NCBI GenBank assembly: GCA_946543465.1
Contig: CAMNLR010000149.1
Span: 1-64,000, forward strand
Length of the DNA: 64,000 bases
Direction of reading: 5' to 3'
DNA from: CAG-791 sp002390025
GTDB taxonomy: Bacteria; Bacillota; Clostridia; Lachnospirales; Lachnospiraceae
The notes below the pieces were generated by a model. The model saw nothing but the letters and a program-made list of their open reading frames with translations. It did no database searches and was not told the DNA's origin. Made by a program: the position numbers and the translations under genes. Shown one piece after another: positions 43,501 to 52,043 of the stretch; position 1 is the stretch's first letter; the number at the start of each line of letters is the position of its first letter.

Positions 43501-44766
43501 ATGAAAATCGCAGTCATATTATTTGTCCTCATGTATGTTCTGATCATCTTTCTGCCCAGGTTCCGTATGCCCGCGGCACTGGTCACTGCAGCCCTGTTCA
43601 TTGTGCTGGGGATTCTTCCCCTTCAGGCGGTGCCGGCGGCAGTCAACTGGAACGCGCTCATGATGATGTGCGGCACCATGCTGATCGTATACTTTTTTAT
43701 CAACAGCGGCATGCCGGCAAAGATCGCAGATATACTCCTGGAGAAATCCGGCAATGTCCGGACGGTGACGATCTTAATGTCTCTTTTCGCGGGACTGATC
43801 TCCGCCTTCATTGACAATGTCGCGACGGTTCTGATCGTGGCGCCGGTGGCGATCGCGATCTGCCGGGAACTGAAAATATCACCGGTTCCCATGGTGCTCT
43901 CCATCGCCGTCTCCTCCAATCTGCAGGGCGCGGCCACCCTCGTGGGAGACACCACCTCCATCATGCTCGGTTCCTATGCAGAAATGGACTTCCTGGACTT
44001 TTTCTGGATGAACGGCAGACCCGGCATCTTCTTTGCGGTGGAACTGGGAGCGCTGCTGACTGTTCCCGTCATGTTTTTCCTCTTCCGAAATGACACGGAA
44101 AAAATCTCGCACACAGGCGATGCAGAGGTGAAGACCTTTCTTCCCACCATCCTCCTCCTGCTGATGATCGCCATGCTGATCGGCGCCTCTTTCATACCGG
44201 ATAAACCGGAGACGACCAACGGCCTCATCTGTATCGGTCTCGCGATCGTGATGATCATTGCGGACGCCTTGCAGAAAAACAGCGCGGAGGGAGGCAGAAA
44301 TGCCCTCAGGGCAGTGGATTATCAGACCCTTCTGCTCCTGTTCGGTCTCTTCCTGGTCATTGAGGGCGTCACACAGGCGGGTGTCATCGACCTTCTTGCG
44401 GATGTGATCGCAAGAGTGGGCGGCGAGAACAAATTTGTACTTTATACGGTCATTGTCTGGGGGTCGGTTCTGGTCTCCGCCTTCATTGACAATATCCCCT
44501 ATGTGGCGACCATGCTGCCGGTCCTCTCGGGAATCGCGGCCAGGACGGGGTTCGATCCCTGCCTCCTGTATTTCGGACTTCTGACCGGGGCAACGCTGGG
44601 CGGCAATATCACGCCGATCGGCGCATCCGCCAATATCACCGCCGTGGGCATCCTCCGCAAAGAGGGATATGAAGTATCCTTCGGCCAGTTTGCCCGCATA
44701 GGCATCCCTTTCACTTTTGTTGCGGTAATGGGAGGATATCTGCTGATCTGGGCTCTGTGGTCCTGA
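43501..44766 (+). CDS. ArsB/NhaD-type (SLC13-related) permease
   Basis: A 421-residue polytopic protein of the ion-transporter superfamily. Two inverted-repeat halves each contain the SAFIDN motif (AGLISAFIDNVATVL near residue 98 and SAFIDNIPYVATMLPVLSG near 325), and the second half ends GGNITPIGASANITAVGI. These are typical of ArsB, NhaD and YbiR-like carriers. Ion or acid specificity cannot be told; no arsenic gene adjoins it. ATG 43501 lies after AAAGG. The next gene, a binding lipoprotein, is 69 bases downstream and may be separate. Confidence 0.85.
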   Translation: MKIAVILFVLMYVLIIFLPRFRMPAALVTAALFIVLGILPLQAVPAAVNWNALMMMCGTMLIVYFFINSGMPAKIADILLEKSGNVRTVTILMSLFAGLISAFIDNVATVLIVAPVAIAICRELKISPVPMVLSIAVSSNLQGAATLVGDTTSIMLGSYAEMDFLDFFWMNGRPGIFFAVELGALLTVPVMFFLFRNDTEKISHTGDAEVKTFLPTILLLLMIAMLIGASFIPDKPETTNGLICIGLAIVMIIADALQKNSAEGGRNALRAVDYQTLLLLFGLFLVIEGVTQAGVIDLLADVIARVGGENKFVLYTVIVWGSVLVSAFIDNIPYVATMLPVLSGIAARTGFDPCLLYFGLLTGATLGGNITPIGASANITAVGILRKEGYEVSFGQFARIGIPFTFVAVMGGYLLIWALWS

Positions 44767-44785
44767 CCGGACAGATAACTTCGAG

Positions 44786-44821
44786 GCAGACAACTCTCTT
44801 AATGCAGACAACTCTCTTAAT
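44786..44821. repeat. Exact tandem duplication of 18 bases
   Basis: GCAGACAACTCTCTTAAT occurs at 44786-44803 and again at 44804-44821, directly before the ribosome site AAAGGAG of the binding-lipoprotein gene. It lengthens that leader without changing the coding region. Confidence 0.95.
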
Positions 44822-44835
44822 AAAGGAGTAAACAG

Positions 44836-45963
44836 ATGAAAAAAACAGTGACCGGCATAATGATGACTGTCGTACTCTTGGCTATGACCCTGCTGTCTCT
44901 GACGGCATGCAATCTGAAGGCGGGAGGAAAATCGGACGCTTCGGGCGATTCCGCAACACAGACCGCAGAGGAGATCCTCACAGAGGAGCCGCTTGTGACG
45001 GAAGCAGAGGACGACGGCAAATACCACATCGGAATCCTGACTTACCGCAATCACGGCGCTGCCGAAGAGACTGTAAAGGGTTTCAAGGAAGAGATGATCT
45101 CCCTTTTAGGAAGTGATAAGGTGGAGTTTGAAGAGATCGACGCCGAGGGCGACACACAGAAGTGCGCGGATATCGCCACGGGTTTCGCCAACAGCGGCTA
45201 TCAGCTGATCTTTGCCTGCGGCACCGAGGCCGTGCAGAATGCGGGCGCCGCAGTGAAAGAGACACCGATCATCGGCGGATGTGTCAGCGACTATCTTCTC
45301 TCGGGCGTTGTGAGCTCTCTCGACGCACCCGGAGGAAATATCACGGGCGTTTCCAGCATGGGACCCATAGATGAACAGATGAATCTGGTCGAGCAGATCA
45401 CCCCCTGGCCGGTTTCCGTCGCGATCATCACAAGCGGCATTGAGACCGGGTCCAGATTTGAGATGGATGTGGCAACCCAGGTCCTGGACGAGAAGGAGAT
45501 TCCCTGGAAATCCTATAATGCGGCGACCGAGGAGGACCTGCGCAGCAGGATGAAGGAAGCGGCCGAAGAGTACCCCTGCATCTACCTTCCCACTGACAAC
45601 TTCATCGCGTCGCATATGGATATTGTGCGCGATGTCGTCCTGGAGACCGGTGTGCTGGTCGTGACGGGTGATTATCAGATGTGTGCCGACGGCGGTCTGT
45701 GCTGCTGCAGCATTGATTACTATGAGCACGGCAGAAAAGCCGCGGGAATGGCCTATGCGGTCCTGGAGCAGGATGAGGAGATCTCAAGACTGTCGATCCA
45801 GGAGGAGACAGAGACCCAGCTCTTCTACAATCCTGCCGTCGCGGAGCGGATCGGCTGGTACAGCTACGGCAATATGGCGCCTCTGACCGTGTCGGAGGAG
45901 GACTATCCTGCACTTGACCAGGAGGACGGAGATACCCAGACGGAAGAAAGCTGGGAACAGTAA
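44836..45963 (+). CDS. ABC_sub_bind-type lipoprotein next to a two-component system
   Basis: A 375-residue lipoprotein (SLTAC, Cys25). After an acidic linker comes a two-lobed binding domain of the ABC_sub_bind kind: YHIGILTYRNHGAAEETVKGF, FACGTEAVQNAG, PIIGGCVSDYLLSGVV, GNITGVSSMGPIDEQ and YLPTDNFIAS. The family includes tryptophan and other small-ligand receptors. No permease or ATPase follows; instead a response regulator starts 15 bases downstream, then a histidine kinase. It may present a ligand to the kinase's outer domain, or the transporter may be elsewhere. Confidence 0.85.
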   Translation: MKKTVTGIMMTVVLLAMTLLSLTACNLKAGGKSDASGDSATQTAEEILTEEPLVTEAEDDGKYHIGILTYRNHGAAEETVKGFKEEMISLLGSDKVEFEEIDAEGDTQKCADIATGFANSGYQLIFACGTEAVQNAGAAVKETPIIGGCVSDYLLSGVVSSLDAPGGNITGVSSMGPIDEQMNLVEQITPWPVSVAIITSGIETGSRFEMDVATQVLDEKEIPWKSYNAATEEDLRSRMKEAAEEYPCIYLPTDNFIASHMDIVRDVVLETGVLVVTGDYQMCADGGLCCCSIDYYEHGRKAAGMAYAVLEQDEEISRLSIQEETETQLFYNPAVAERIGWYSYGNMAPLTVSEEDYPALDQEDGDTQTEESWEQ

Positions 45964-45978
45964 AGAAGGGTTTTATCT

Positions 45979-46662
45979 ATGAGACTGTTGCTTGCAGAAG
46001 ACGAAGAGGCCATGTCCGAGGCGGTCGTTGACATACTGGAATACCACCGCTATCAGGTGGATGCGGTCTACGACGGAGCGGAGGCTCTCGATTATATTCA
46101 TGCGGGAGATTATGACGGCATCATTCTGGACATTATGATGCCTGTGAAGAGCGGTCTGGATGTGCTCCGGCAGATCCGCAGTGAGGGCTGCAGGACTCCG
46201 GTGCTGCTGCTGACAGCAAAATCGGAGATCGAGGACAGGATCGAAGGACTGGATCTGGGCGCGGATGACTACCTGACCAAGCCCTTCCATATGGGCGAGC
46301 TGCTGGCCAGAGTCCGCGCAATGCTGCGCCGCAGGGAGGAATTTACCCCGGATATCCGCGCCTTCGGGGACATAACACTGAATCCCCGGACCAGCGAACT
46401 GAGGTGCGGGGAACAGTCAGTCAGCCTCTCACGCCTGGAGTGCCGTCTGATGGATGTCCTGATCCTCAACAGGGGGATCTATCTGTCCTCCGAGGAACTA
46501 TTGGAAAAAGTCTGGGGCTATGACTCCGATGCGGATGTGGGCTCTGTCTGGGTCTACATTTCCTATCTTCGCAAACAGCTTTCAAAAGTGGGTTCCGCCG
46601 TGACCGTAAAGGCCAGGCGCGGAACAGGCTATATCCTGCAGGAGCCGCAGAACAATGGTTAA
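45979..46662 (+). CDS. OmpR/PhoB-family response regulator
   Basis: A 227-residue DNA-binding regulator. The receiver domain (1-120) has the acidic pair EDEE, phosphoacceptor Asp51 in IILDIMMP, Thr in LLTAKSE and Lys in LTKPF. The C-terminal winged helix (130-225) ends in VWVYISYLRKQL and ARRGTGYIL. It overlaps the kinase gene by eight bases, so they are translated together. Targets may include its own operon with the binding lipoprotein. Confidence 0.95.
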   Translation: MRLLLAEDEEAMSEAVVDILEYHRYQVDAVYDGAEALDYIHAGDYDGIILDIMMPVKSGLDVLRQIRSEGCRTPVLLLTAKSEIEDRIEGLDLGADDYLTKPFHMGELLARVRAMLRRREEFTPDIRAFGDITLNPRTSELRCGEQSVSLSRLECRLMDVLILNRGIYLSSEELLEKVWGYDSDADVGSVWVYISYLRKQLSKVGSAVTVKARRGTGYILQEPQNNG

Positions 46663-48067
46663 AACGCTGCAAAGGAAATTCATCGTCGCGTCCATGCTGG
46701 CGGTCACGATCCTGCTGGCGACCCTGGTCGGAGCGATCAATATTCTCTACTGCTATTCTGTCCGGACACGTGAAAACAACATGCTGGAAATGCTCTGTGA
46801 GACAGACGGTCAGCCGGATGGACCCCGCGGATTTTCCGACACGGAGCGCAGAGCGGATATGCAGGATCCCGATGGCGCTCAGGGAGGCGAAGAAGCCCAG
46901 GAGGAAGATCCGGCCTCAGGCACGGAGCGCACCGGCACGCAGCAGGACCGGCAGTTTATACAGCGCGACGGACACAACGAAATGGACAGGCTGATCCGAC
47001 GCGGACTCTCCATGGATGATGCACTCTCGGCGCGCTTTTTCGCAGTCTGGTTTGATGAAAACAAAGAGATTGTCCAAAAGGATACTTCCCGAATCTATGC
47101 AGTGACCGCCGAAGAGGCATCCGTGCTTGCCCGGGACATTCTTTTTCTGGGAAAAAGCTCCGGCGTCTATCAGGATTTCCGCTATATGATCCGGGAAAAG
47201 GATTCTTCGCGGGAAATACTGGTTGCCATGGACATATCCAGGGACAGGGAGGATATGATCAGGATCCTCGGAATATCCGCGCTGATCGCCGCCGTCTGCT
47301 GGATCGCCATGCTGCTGCCTGTCCATGCACTGGCAAAGCGGGCCATTGCCCCTACGGCCATGAGCATTGAGAGACAGAAGCAGTTCGTGACAAATGCCGG
47401 CCATGAGCTGAAGACCCCGCTTGCGATCATACAGGCCAATACCGAGGCCCTTGAGCTCTATACCGGGGAGTCCAAATGGACCCGCAATATCCGCGCGCAG
47501 ACAGTACGTCTGAGCGGTCTGATGCAGAACCTTCTCACACTTTCCAGGATGGATGAGGATTCCCTGAATCTCGAGAAGAAGGCCTTTGCCCTCTATCCCC
47601 TCGCCGGGGAGGTATGGGAGAATTTCGCGGAGCCCGCGGCAGGCAGAAATCTTTCTTTCAGGATCATTGACGAAGAGAAGGAGGAGGCCAGGGTCCTGGC
47701 AAACCGCGAGAGTATTGCCCAGCTTCTCTCGATCCTGTACGACAATGCCGTCAAGTATACGCCGCGGGGAGGGGAGATCGAGGTGCGGATCTGTTCCGCC
47801 GCGGACAGTGTGAGACTGATCCAGTCCAATACTGTCTCCGGGATGGAAGGCGCAAAGGAAATTGCAGAGGATCCCAACCGCCTGTTCGAACGTTTCTACA
47901 GGACAGACTCCGACCGCAGCCGCAAAAAAGGAGGCTACGGAATCGGCCTTTCCGCGGCCAGGGCTATCGCCGCTGCCAACAGCGGCGCGATCTCCGCCGG
48001 GATCGGGGACGGCAGGATCCTGTTTACAGTGACCTTGAAAAAAGCAGCCCGGGAGCAGACTTCCTGA
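46655..48067 (+). CDS. Sensor histidine kinase
   Basis: A 470-residue kinase with two helices (about 11-33 and 203-223) bounding an outer domain of 170 residues whose first half is hydrophilic and rich in Asp, Glu and Gln. The dimerisation box NAGHELKTPL has His250; the ATPase part has YDNAVKYTPRGG, LFERFYRTD and GGYGIGLSAARAI. It should phosphorylate the upstream regulator. It is the last gene of the lipoprotein-regulator-kinase operon; no clear terminator follows. Confidence 0.94.
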   Translation: MVKTLQRKFIVASMLAVTILLATLVGAINILYCYSVRTRENNMLEMLCETDGQPDGPRGFSDTERRADMQDPDGAQGGEEAQEEDPASGTERTGTQQDRQFIQRDGHNEMDRLIRRGLSMDDALSARFFAVWFDENKEIVQKDTSRIYAVTAEEASVLARDILFLGKSSGVYQDFRYMIREKDSSREILVAMDISRDREDMIRILGISALIAAVCWIAMLLPVHALAKRAIAPTAMSIERQKQFVTNAGHELKTPLAIIQANTEALELYTGESKWTRNIRAQTVRLSGLMQNLLTLSRMDEDSLNLEKKAFALYPLAGEVWENFAEPAAGRNLSFRIIDEEKEEARVLANRESIAQLLSILYDNAVKYTPRGGEIEVRICSAADSVRLIQSNTVSGMEGAKEIAEDPNRLFERFYRTDSDRSRKKGGYGIGLSAARAIAAANSGAISAGIGDGRILFTVTLKKAAREQTS

Positions 48068-48174
48068 TAAAAGCCGATAAAGGTTTGATAGCAAAATACC
48101 GCTGTGCATAACTGTATATATGTATAATTGTATAATTATTTGGCGAAATACGCTTTAAATGGCATTATCACCTA

Positions 48175-48183
48175 TGCTATAAT
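48175..48183 (+). promoter_or_regulatory. Extended -10 element before the small HTH gene
   Basis: TGCTATAAT (48175-48183) in an AT-rich stretch that also holds other TATAAT-like hexamers; a weak TTTAAA lies about 18 bases upstream. It is about 130 bases before the HTH start. Confidence 0.5.
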
Positions 48184-48315
48184 ATTATGCGGATTAATGC
48201 CACGACGCATAAAAAACAACTATATTAAAAACAGATTACGGCATCTGTGATAATCAGGGCCCACTGTCTGAAACAATTACAGAATATTTCAGTCGTGAAC
48301 AGGAGGTTTCAGAAG

Positions 48316-48666
48316 ATGGAAAGCGGTATGACGAAAGCGGAGGTTTTAAAGAAGGTCATTCTGTCACAGTATAAGAGTGTGAGGCAGTTTGCAGTGGAAA
48401 TGGATATTCCTTACAGTACTTTAGTGACAGCATTGGAACGGGGAATAGAGGGCATGGCATACAGTACGGTGATCCGTATCTGTGACGCACTTTCTTTGAA
48501 TCCGGTTGACTTTTCACCGCTTGAGGATGGAGACGGACTCTCTGCGCAGATCACTACCAAGAGGGTAATGGAACGTTATGACAGGTTCAACAGAGCCGGC
48601 CGTAAAAAGATTCTTGACATTATGGATGATTACAGCCAGATAGAAATGTATACAAAGCCGGATTGA
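48316..48666 (+). CDS. Small XRE/Cro-like HTH protein
   Basis: A 116-residue protein. Residues 5-70 resemble an XRE helix-turn-helix: VLKKVILSQYKSVRQFAVEMDIPYSTLVTALERG, followed by VIRICDALSLNP. The C-terminal 40 residues (RYDRFNRAGRKKILDIMDDY) are like the tails of phage-type repressors. ATG 48316 is used because AGGAGG precedes it; the frame reaches back to 48247 without a ribosome site. It stands before the polysaccharide locus and could be its regulator, but that is position only. Confidence 0.8.
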   Translation: MESGMTKAEVLKKVILSQYKSVRQFAVEMDIPYSTLVTALERGIEGMAYSTVIRICDALSLNPVDFSPLEDGDGLSAQITTKRVMERYDRFNRAGRKKILDIMDDYSQIEMYTKPD

Positions 48667-48815
48667 GCGAAACATGTCGGCGGGATTTGGCAGCGGGCAT
48701 AAATTCCGTATCAGCAGCAGAGGCTCTGCTGCCGGAGGCCGTGCCTGCGCCGGCAGACATTTTCAGGACTCAATCTACCGGCCCTTGCTTATAAAAGCAG
48801 GAGGGAGATTTTGTA

Positions 48816-50204
48816 ATGCGAAATTATGAAAGAGACCACAAGCTCGAGCATGTCTATTCTCTGAAGGCATATGCTCAGATCGAAAAGAAACCCGTCAGTG
48901 TCAAAAACTGCGACAGGATCCTCAGGCTCCAGAACAAGCGGGTCCATGAGCTGATGAAAGCTGCCTATGAAATCCCTTTTTATCGTGCGCGCTTTGAGGA
49001 ATCCGGCACGACACCGGACGATTATCACTGCGCCGAGGACCTCTACAAGTTCCCGCTGCTGACCAAGGATCAGCTCAGGGACTGGATGGATGAAGAGGCG
49101 GAAAAGGATCCCGAGAAGTACAAATACTGGCATGTCTCGCCAACGTCCGGCTCCACCGGAAGACCTCTCCGTGTCCTGATCTCTCCCAGAGAGTACGCAT
49201 GGGTCGTGGCCAACTGGCTCCGCACCATGGGCTACGGCGGTTTCAATCCCATTACCGGAAAGACAATGTCACGCCCCAATTCTCTGCACGGACCTGTCAA
49301 GGAATATGATTCCATCGTCCAGAGAATGGGCATTCTCAGGCGCAAATATATGTCTGATACGATCAGGGAGCGTGTTGACACACAGACACTGGTCAACGAG
49401 ATCAACGCCTACGAGCCGGATTATCTCTACAACCACAAGAACCTGCTCATGCGGATCGCCAAGTATGTCAAGGAAAATGACCTGTATCTGTGGAAGCCTT
49501 CCTTCTACACACCCTTTGGCGAGATGCTCGATGATCCGTCCAGAGAACTTCTGCAGGAAGTGTTCGGCCCCGGCCTGATCGATGCCTATGGCATGGGTGA
49601 GACAGGATCCTGTGTGGTCCGCATCCCCGGCAGGAAGTATTATCAGGTCAACAGCGACCTGTTTGTCGTCAATGTCTACAACGCAGACCTGACAGGTCCC
49701 GCCCTCAAGGGTATGGCGGTGATCACACCCTTGTACAAGACGGAACTGCCCCTGATCAACTATACATCCTATGATCAGCTCGACAGCTATATGCGCCGCG
49801 GCCTCCGCTTTGCGAGGGGCGTCCAGGGACGCATGAACGACGTCATCCATCACAGAGACGGCTCTGTCACCGAGTGGGGCAATATCTCCGGCATCATCAA
49901 TTACGTTCCCGAGATCATTTCCTACAGGATCGTGCAGGAGGACTATGAGAATCTGACCCTGATGATGGTCCGCAATCCCGATACGCCTGCGGAAAAACAG
50001 GACGAGATCGTGGAACAGCTGGATGTCAAGCTGATGGCCATGTTCAAGGATCCCTCTTTCAAGATCCAGTATCAGTGGCTGGATGAAATCCCCGCCGATC
50101 CCAACGGCAAGCTCCGTGTCATCGTCAGCAAGGTAAAACCCGGTGCCATCGGTGAACCCGAGCATGCCGGTGAAGATGTCGGCAACGCAGAGATCACTGA
50201 GTGA
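48816..50204 (+). CDS. CapK/PaaK-like adenylate-forming enzyme
   Basis: A 462-residue member of the phenylacetate-CoA ligase/F390 synthetase branch. The ATP loop is SPTSGSTGRPL (about residue 108); later YGMGETGS and the hinge YTSYDQLDSYMRR with GVQGRMNDV match the family. CapK proteins of this branch are found in capsule and polysaccharide loci where they are thought to activate an acyl group for transfer to sugars. AGGAGGGAG precedes the ATG. It opens the polysaccharide region. Substrate unknown. Confidence 0.85.
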   Translation: MRNYERDHKLEHVYSLKAYAQIEKKPVSVKNCDRILRLQNKRVHELMKAAYEIPFYRARFEESGTTPDDYHCAEDLYKFPLLTKDQLRDWMDEEAEKDPEKYKYWHVSPTSGSTGRPLRVLISPREYAWVVANWLRTMGYGGFNPITGKTMSRPNSLHGPVKEYDSIVQRMGILRRKYMSDTIRERVDTQTLVNEINAYEPDYLYNHKNLLMRIAKYVKENDLYLWKPSFYTPFGEMLDDPSRELLQEVFGPGLIDAYGMGETGSCVVRIPGRKYYQVNSDLFVVNVYNADLTGPALKGMAVITPLYKTELPLINYTSYDQLDSYMRRGLRFARGVQGRMNDVIHHRDGSVTEWGNISGIINYVPEIISYRIVQEDYENLTLMMVRNPDTPAEKQDEIVEQLDVKLMAMFKDPSFKIQYQWLDEIPADPNGKLRVIVSKVKPGAIGEPEHAGEDVGNAEITE

Positions 50205-50260
50205 TTCCCTTACTGGAATAGCCGGCAGACGATCCCATATTTTTCATGAAACAATAATGG

Positions 50261-50791
50261 ATGGAGGCAGCAGCCATCAGGATGAATGACAGGGACTACA
50301 GTCATTTTTATCAGCATCTCACAGGCCGCATCCGCGCAAGCGGTGCGGCCTGTTTCTGCCTGCGCGCAGCCGGAAAGACGGCGACCGGAATCATGTATGC
50401 GGCTTACCCGCTGCTTCTGGGAAAGCTTGCCATGGACAAGGACTGGAGAGGACTTCTCGTCTCAGTCCTTATACCGGGGGCGGGCTTTTTGCTGCTGACT
50501 GCGGTGAGGGCAAAGATCAATCGCCCCAGACCCTATGAAACCTGGAAGATCGACCCCCTGGTCCCCAAGGACACACGGGGCAATTCCATGCCCAGCCGGC
50601 ATGTCTTTTCCTCTTCCCTGATTTCCATGGCCTGGATGTCCGTATCCGTGCCGGCCGGCCTTGCCCTGCTGGCTGTCTCTGCGGCGGCTGCCTGGATCCG
50701 GGTCCTGGCCGGAGTACACTATCCCTCTGATGTGGCCGTGGGATATCTGGCGGGGATCGCTGCAGGCCTGCCCCTTTTGTTTCTGATGTAG
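50261..50791 (+). CDS. PAP2-family membrane phosphatase
   Basis: A 176-residue membrane protein with the three phosphatase motifs: KINRPRP (near 86), PSRH (near 110) and RVLAGVHYPSDV (near 147). It likely removes phosphate from a lipid phosphate such as undecaprenyl pyrophosphate, which would recycle the carrier used in polysaccharide export. The start is uncertain: ATG 50261 has no ribosome site, while ATG 50282 lies 14 bases after GGAGG. The last codons belong to a 44-base duplicated segment. Confidence 0.87.
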   Translation: MEAAAIRMNDRDYSHFYQHLTGRIRASGAACFCLRAAGKTATGIMYAAYPLLLGKLAMDKDWRGLLVSVLIPGAGFLLLTAVRAKINRPRPYETWKIDPLVPKDTRGNSMPSRHVFSSSLISMAWMSVSVPAGLALLAVSAAAAWIRVLAGVHYPSDVAVGYLAGIAAGLPLLFLM

Positions 50792-50846
50792 AGTTTTGTT
50801 GTGCTGCAGGCCTTCCCCTTTTGTTTCTGCTGTAGAATTTTGTTTC
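50759..50846. repeat. Tandem 44-base duplication over the PAP2 gene end
   Basis: The segment starting GCTGCAGGCCT at 50759 recurs at 50803 with four or five differences, including CCCCTTTTGTTTCTG in both. The first copy holds the last ten codons and stop of the PAP2 gene, the second lies after it. The 50792-51206 gap further contains the candidate RNA gene and the rhomboid promoter. Confidence 0.85.
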
Positions 50847-51036
50847 TTCTTCAGAGGCTCTGAAGACGGCCCTGTCCGGCCCGGCCTTTTCCTGGGCGGA
50901 TTTGCGATACCGGAATCTTGAAATTTCGTTCACAGCCCCGTGGGGGACCGCTGTTTTTGGCAAAATCCCAAAGAATCCTTTAAAATCCGTAAAAAGTTTG
51001 TGAAATATGAGTGTTTTGTAAACGATTTCAATGTGG

Positions 51037-51136
51037 TACTATGCAAGTGTCAGCGAAAGCTGACACCATTACCCCCCTAAGCATTATTACATCCCATGAG
51101 AAAGCCCGGCTGCCGGAATCGGTTGCCGGGCTTTTT
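51037..51136 (+). ncRNA. Candidate small RNA with C-rich single-stranded segment
   Basis: TACTAT (51037-51042) is a possible -10, with TTTTGT 17 bases upstream. The expected transcript starts at a perfect eight-pair hairpin with GAAA tetraloop, GTGTCAGC-GAAA-GCTGACAC (51047-51066). A linker of 34 bases carries ACCCCCCT (51071-51078), complementary to Shine-Dalgarno-like AGGGGGG. It ends with a terminator, AAAGCCCGGC (51101-51110) with GCCGGGCTTT (51125-51134) plus T-run. The stem-linker-terminator form fits a 90-nt regulatory RNA. A separate promoter for the next gene follows at once, so this is not simply its leader. Confidence 0.5.
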
Positions 51137-51139
51137 CAT

Positions 51140-51168
51140 TTGCCACTGTTTTTGGTCTATGCTATAGT
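51140..51168 (+). promoter_or_regulatory. Promoter of the rhomboid gene
   Basis: TTGCCA (51140-51145), 17 bases, TATAGT (51163-51168), about 40 bases before ATG 51207. Confidence 0.8.
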
Positions 51169-51206
51169 GTCGTAGGGAATGAAACTGTACAAACGGAGAG
51201 AAAAGA

Positions 51207-51863
51207 ATGGACCGGAAGAGACTGGAAGGCCTCCGCCAGGCGGCCTGGATGAACTATCTGCTGATCGCAGTCAACGTACTGGTTTTCGCAGCGGAGATGG
51301 CCGGCGCCGGACGCGGCAGAGGCCTGGAGCGCATGTACCGCGCAGGAGCTCTGTATGCGCCTCTTCTCTTGAAGGGACAGGGATTTTACCGTCTGGTGAC
51401 ATCCATTTTCCTGCATGCGGACGCCGGACATCTGTTCAATAACATGATCGTGCAGTTTGCGGGCGGAGAAATTGTCGAAAAAAACATGGGGCACATCAGA
51501 TATGGAATCTTCTACCTGCTCTGCGGGATCGGAGGCAATCTGGCCTCGGTGCTCTATGATTTCCTGACAAGGGAATACGGATACTCAGTGGGCGCCAGCG
51601 GCGCCGTTTTCGGCATCATAGGCGCCCTTCTCTTCATGATCCTGAGAGAGGCGGACCAAATGCGCAGCAATTCATGGAAGATGGACCGCCGCATGAAGAG
51701 CCTTCTGATCCGCGCCGGGATCATGACGGCATACCTTTTGTACAGCGGATGGACCAATCCCCTTGTCAACCAGGCGGCCCATGTGGGCGGACTCATCTTC
51801 GGATTTGTCCTCTCAATGATCATGGCGCCGCACATTCGAAGCGACCTCAGCGGCCTCCTCTAG
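51207..51863 (+). CDS. Rhomboid intramembrane serine protease
   Basis: A 218-residue protein with six hydrophobic helices. The catalytic dyad is visible as Ser131 in VGASGAVFG and His192 in AAHVGGLIFG; the L1 loop has FLHADAGHLFNNM with the conserved HxxxN. It cleaves membrane proteins within the bilayer. It sits between the PAP2 and the first glycosyltransferase genes but has its own promoter, and its link to polysaccharide synthesis is unclear. Its substrate cannot be predicted. Confidence 0.93.
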   Translation: MDRKRLEGLRQAAWMNYLLIAVNVLVFAAEMAGAGRGRGLERMYRAGALYAPLLLKGQGFYRLVTSIFLHADAGHLFNNMIVQFAGGEIVEKNMGHIRYGIFYLLCGIGGNLASVLYDFLTREYGYSVGASGAVFGIIGALLFMILREADQMRSNSWKMDRRMKSLLIRAGIMTAYLLYSGWTNPLVNQAAHVGGLIFGFVLSMIMAPHIRSDLSGLL

Positions 51864-51918
51864 GGGACAAGTCATTCCGACTGGGTTGCAGAAAACAACA
51901 CATTCATATAAAATGAAT

Positions 51919-51984
51919 AAAACAGCGAGGAAAAGCCGAGCGAATACCGAGCTTGCTCGGGAATTCGAGAGGCCTTGACGAGCG
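51919..51984 (+). repeat. Dispersed stem element, copy C
   Basis: Shares AAAACAGCGAGGAAAAG and CCTTGACGAGCG with copies A and B at 36.7-36.9 kb, but the stems differ: AAGCC (51933-51937) pairs with GGCCTT (51971-51976), CGAAT with ATTCG, and CCGAGC (51947-51952) with GCTCGG (51955-51960). Pairing is kept while sequence changes. TATTTTTAG follows. Confidence 0.83.
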
Positions 51985-52043
51985 TATTTTTAGATATGTG
52001 TACCGGTGTCAGGAAATCTGAAATATCGGATGGAGAATAGCAG

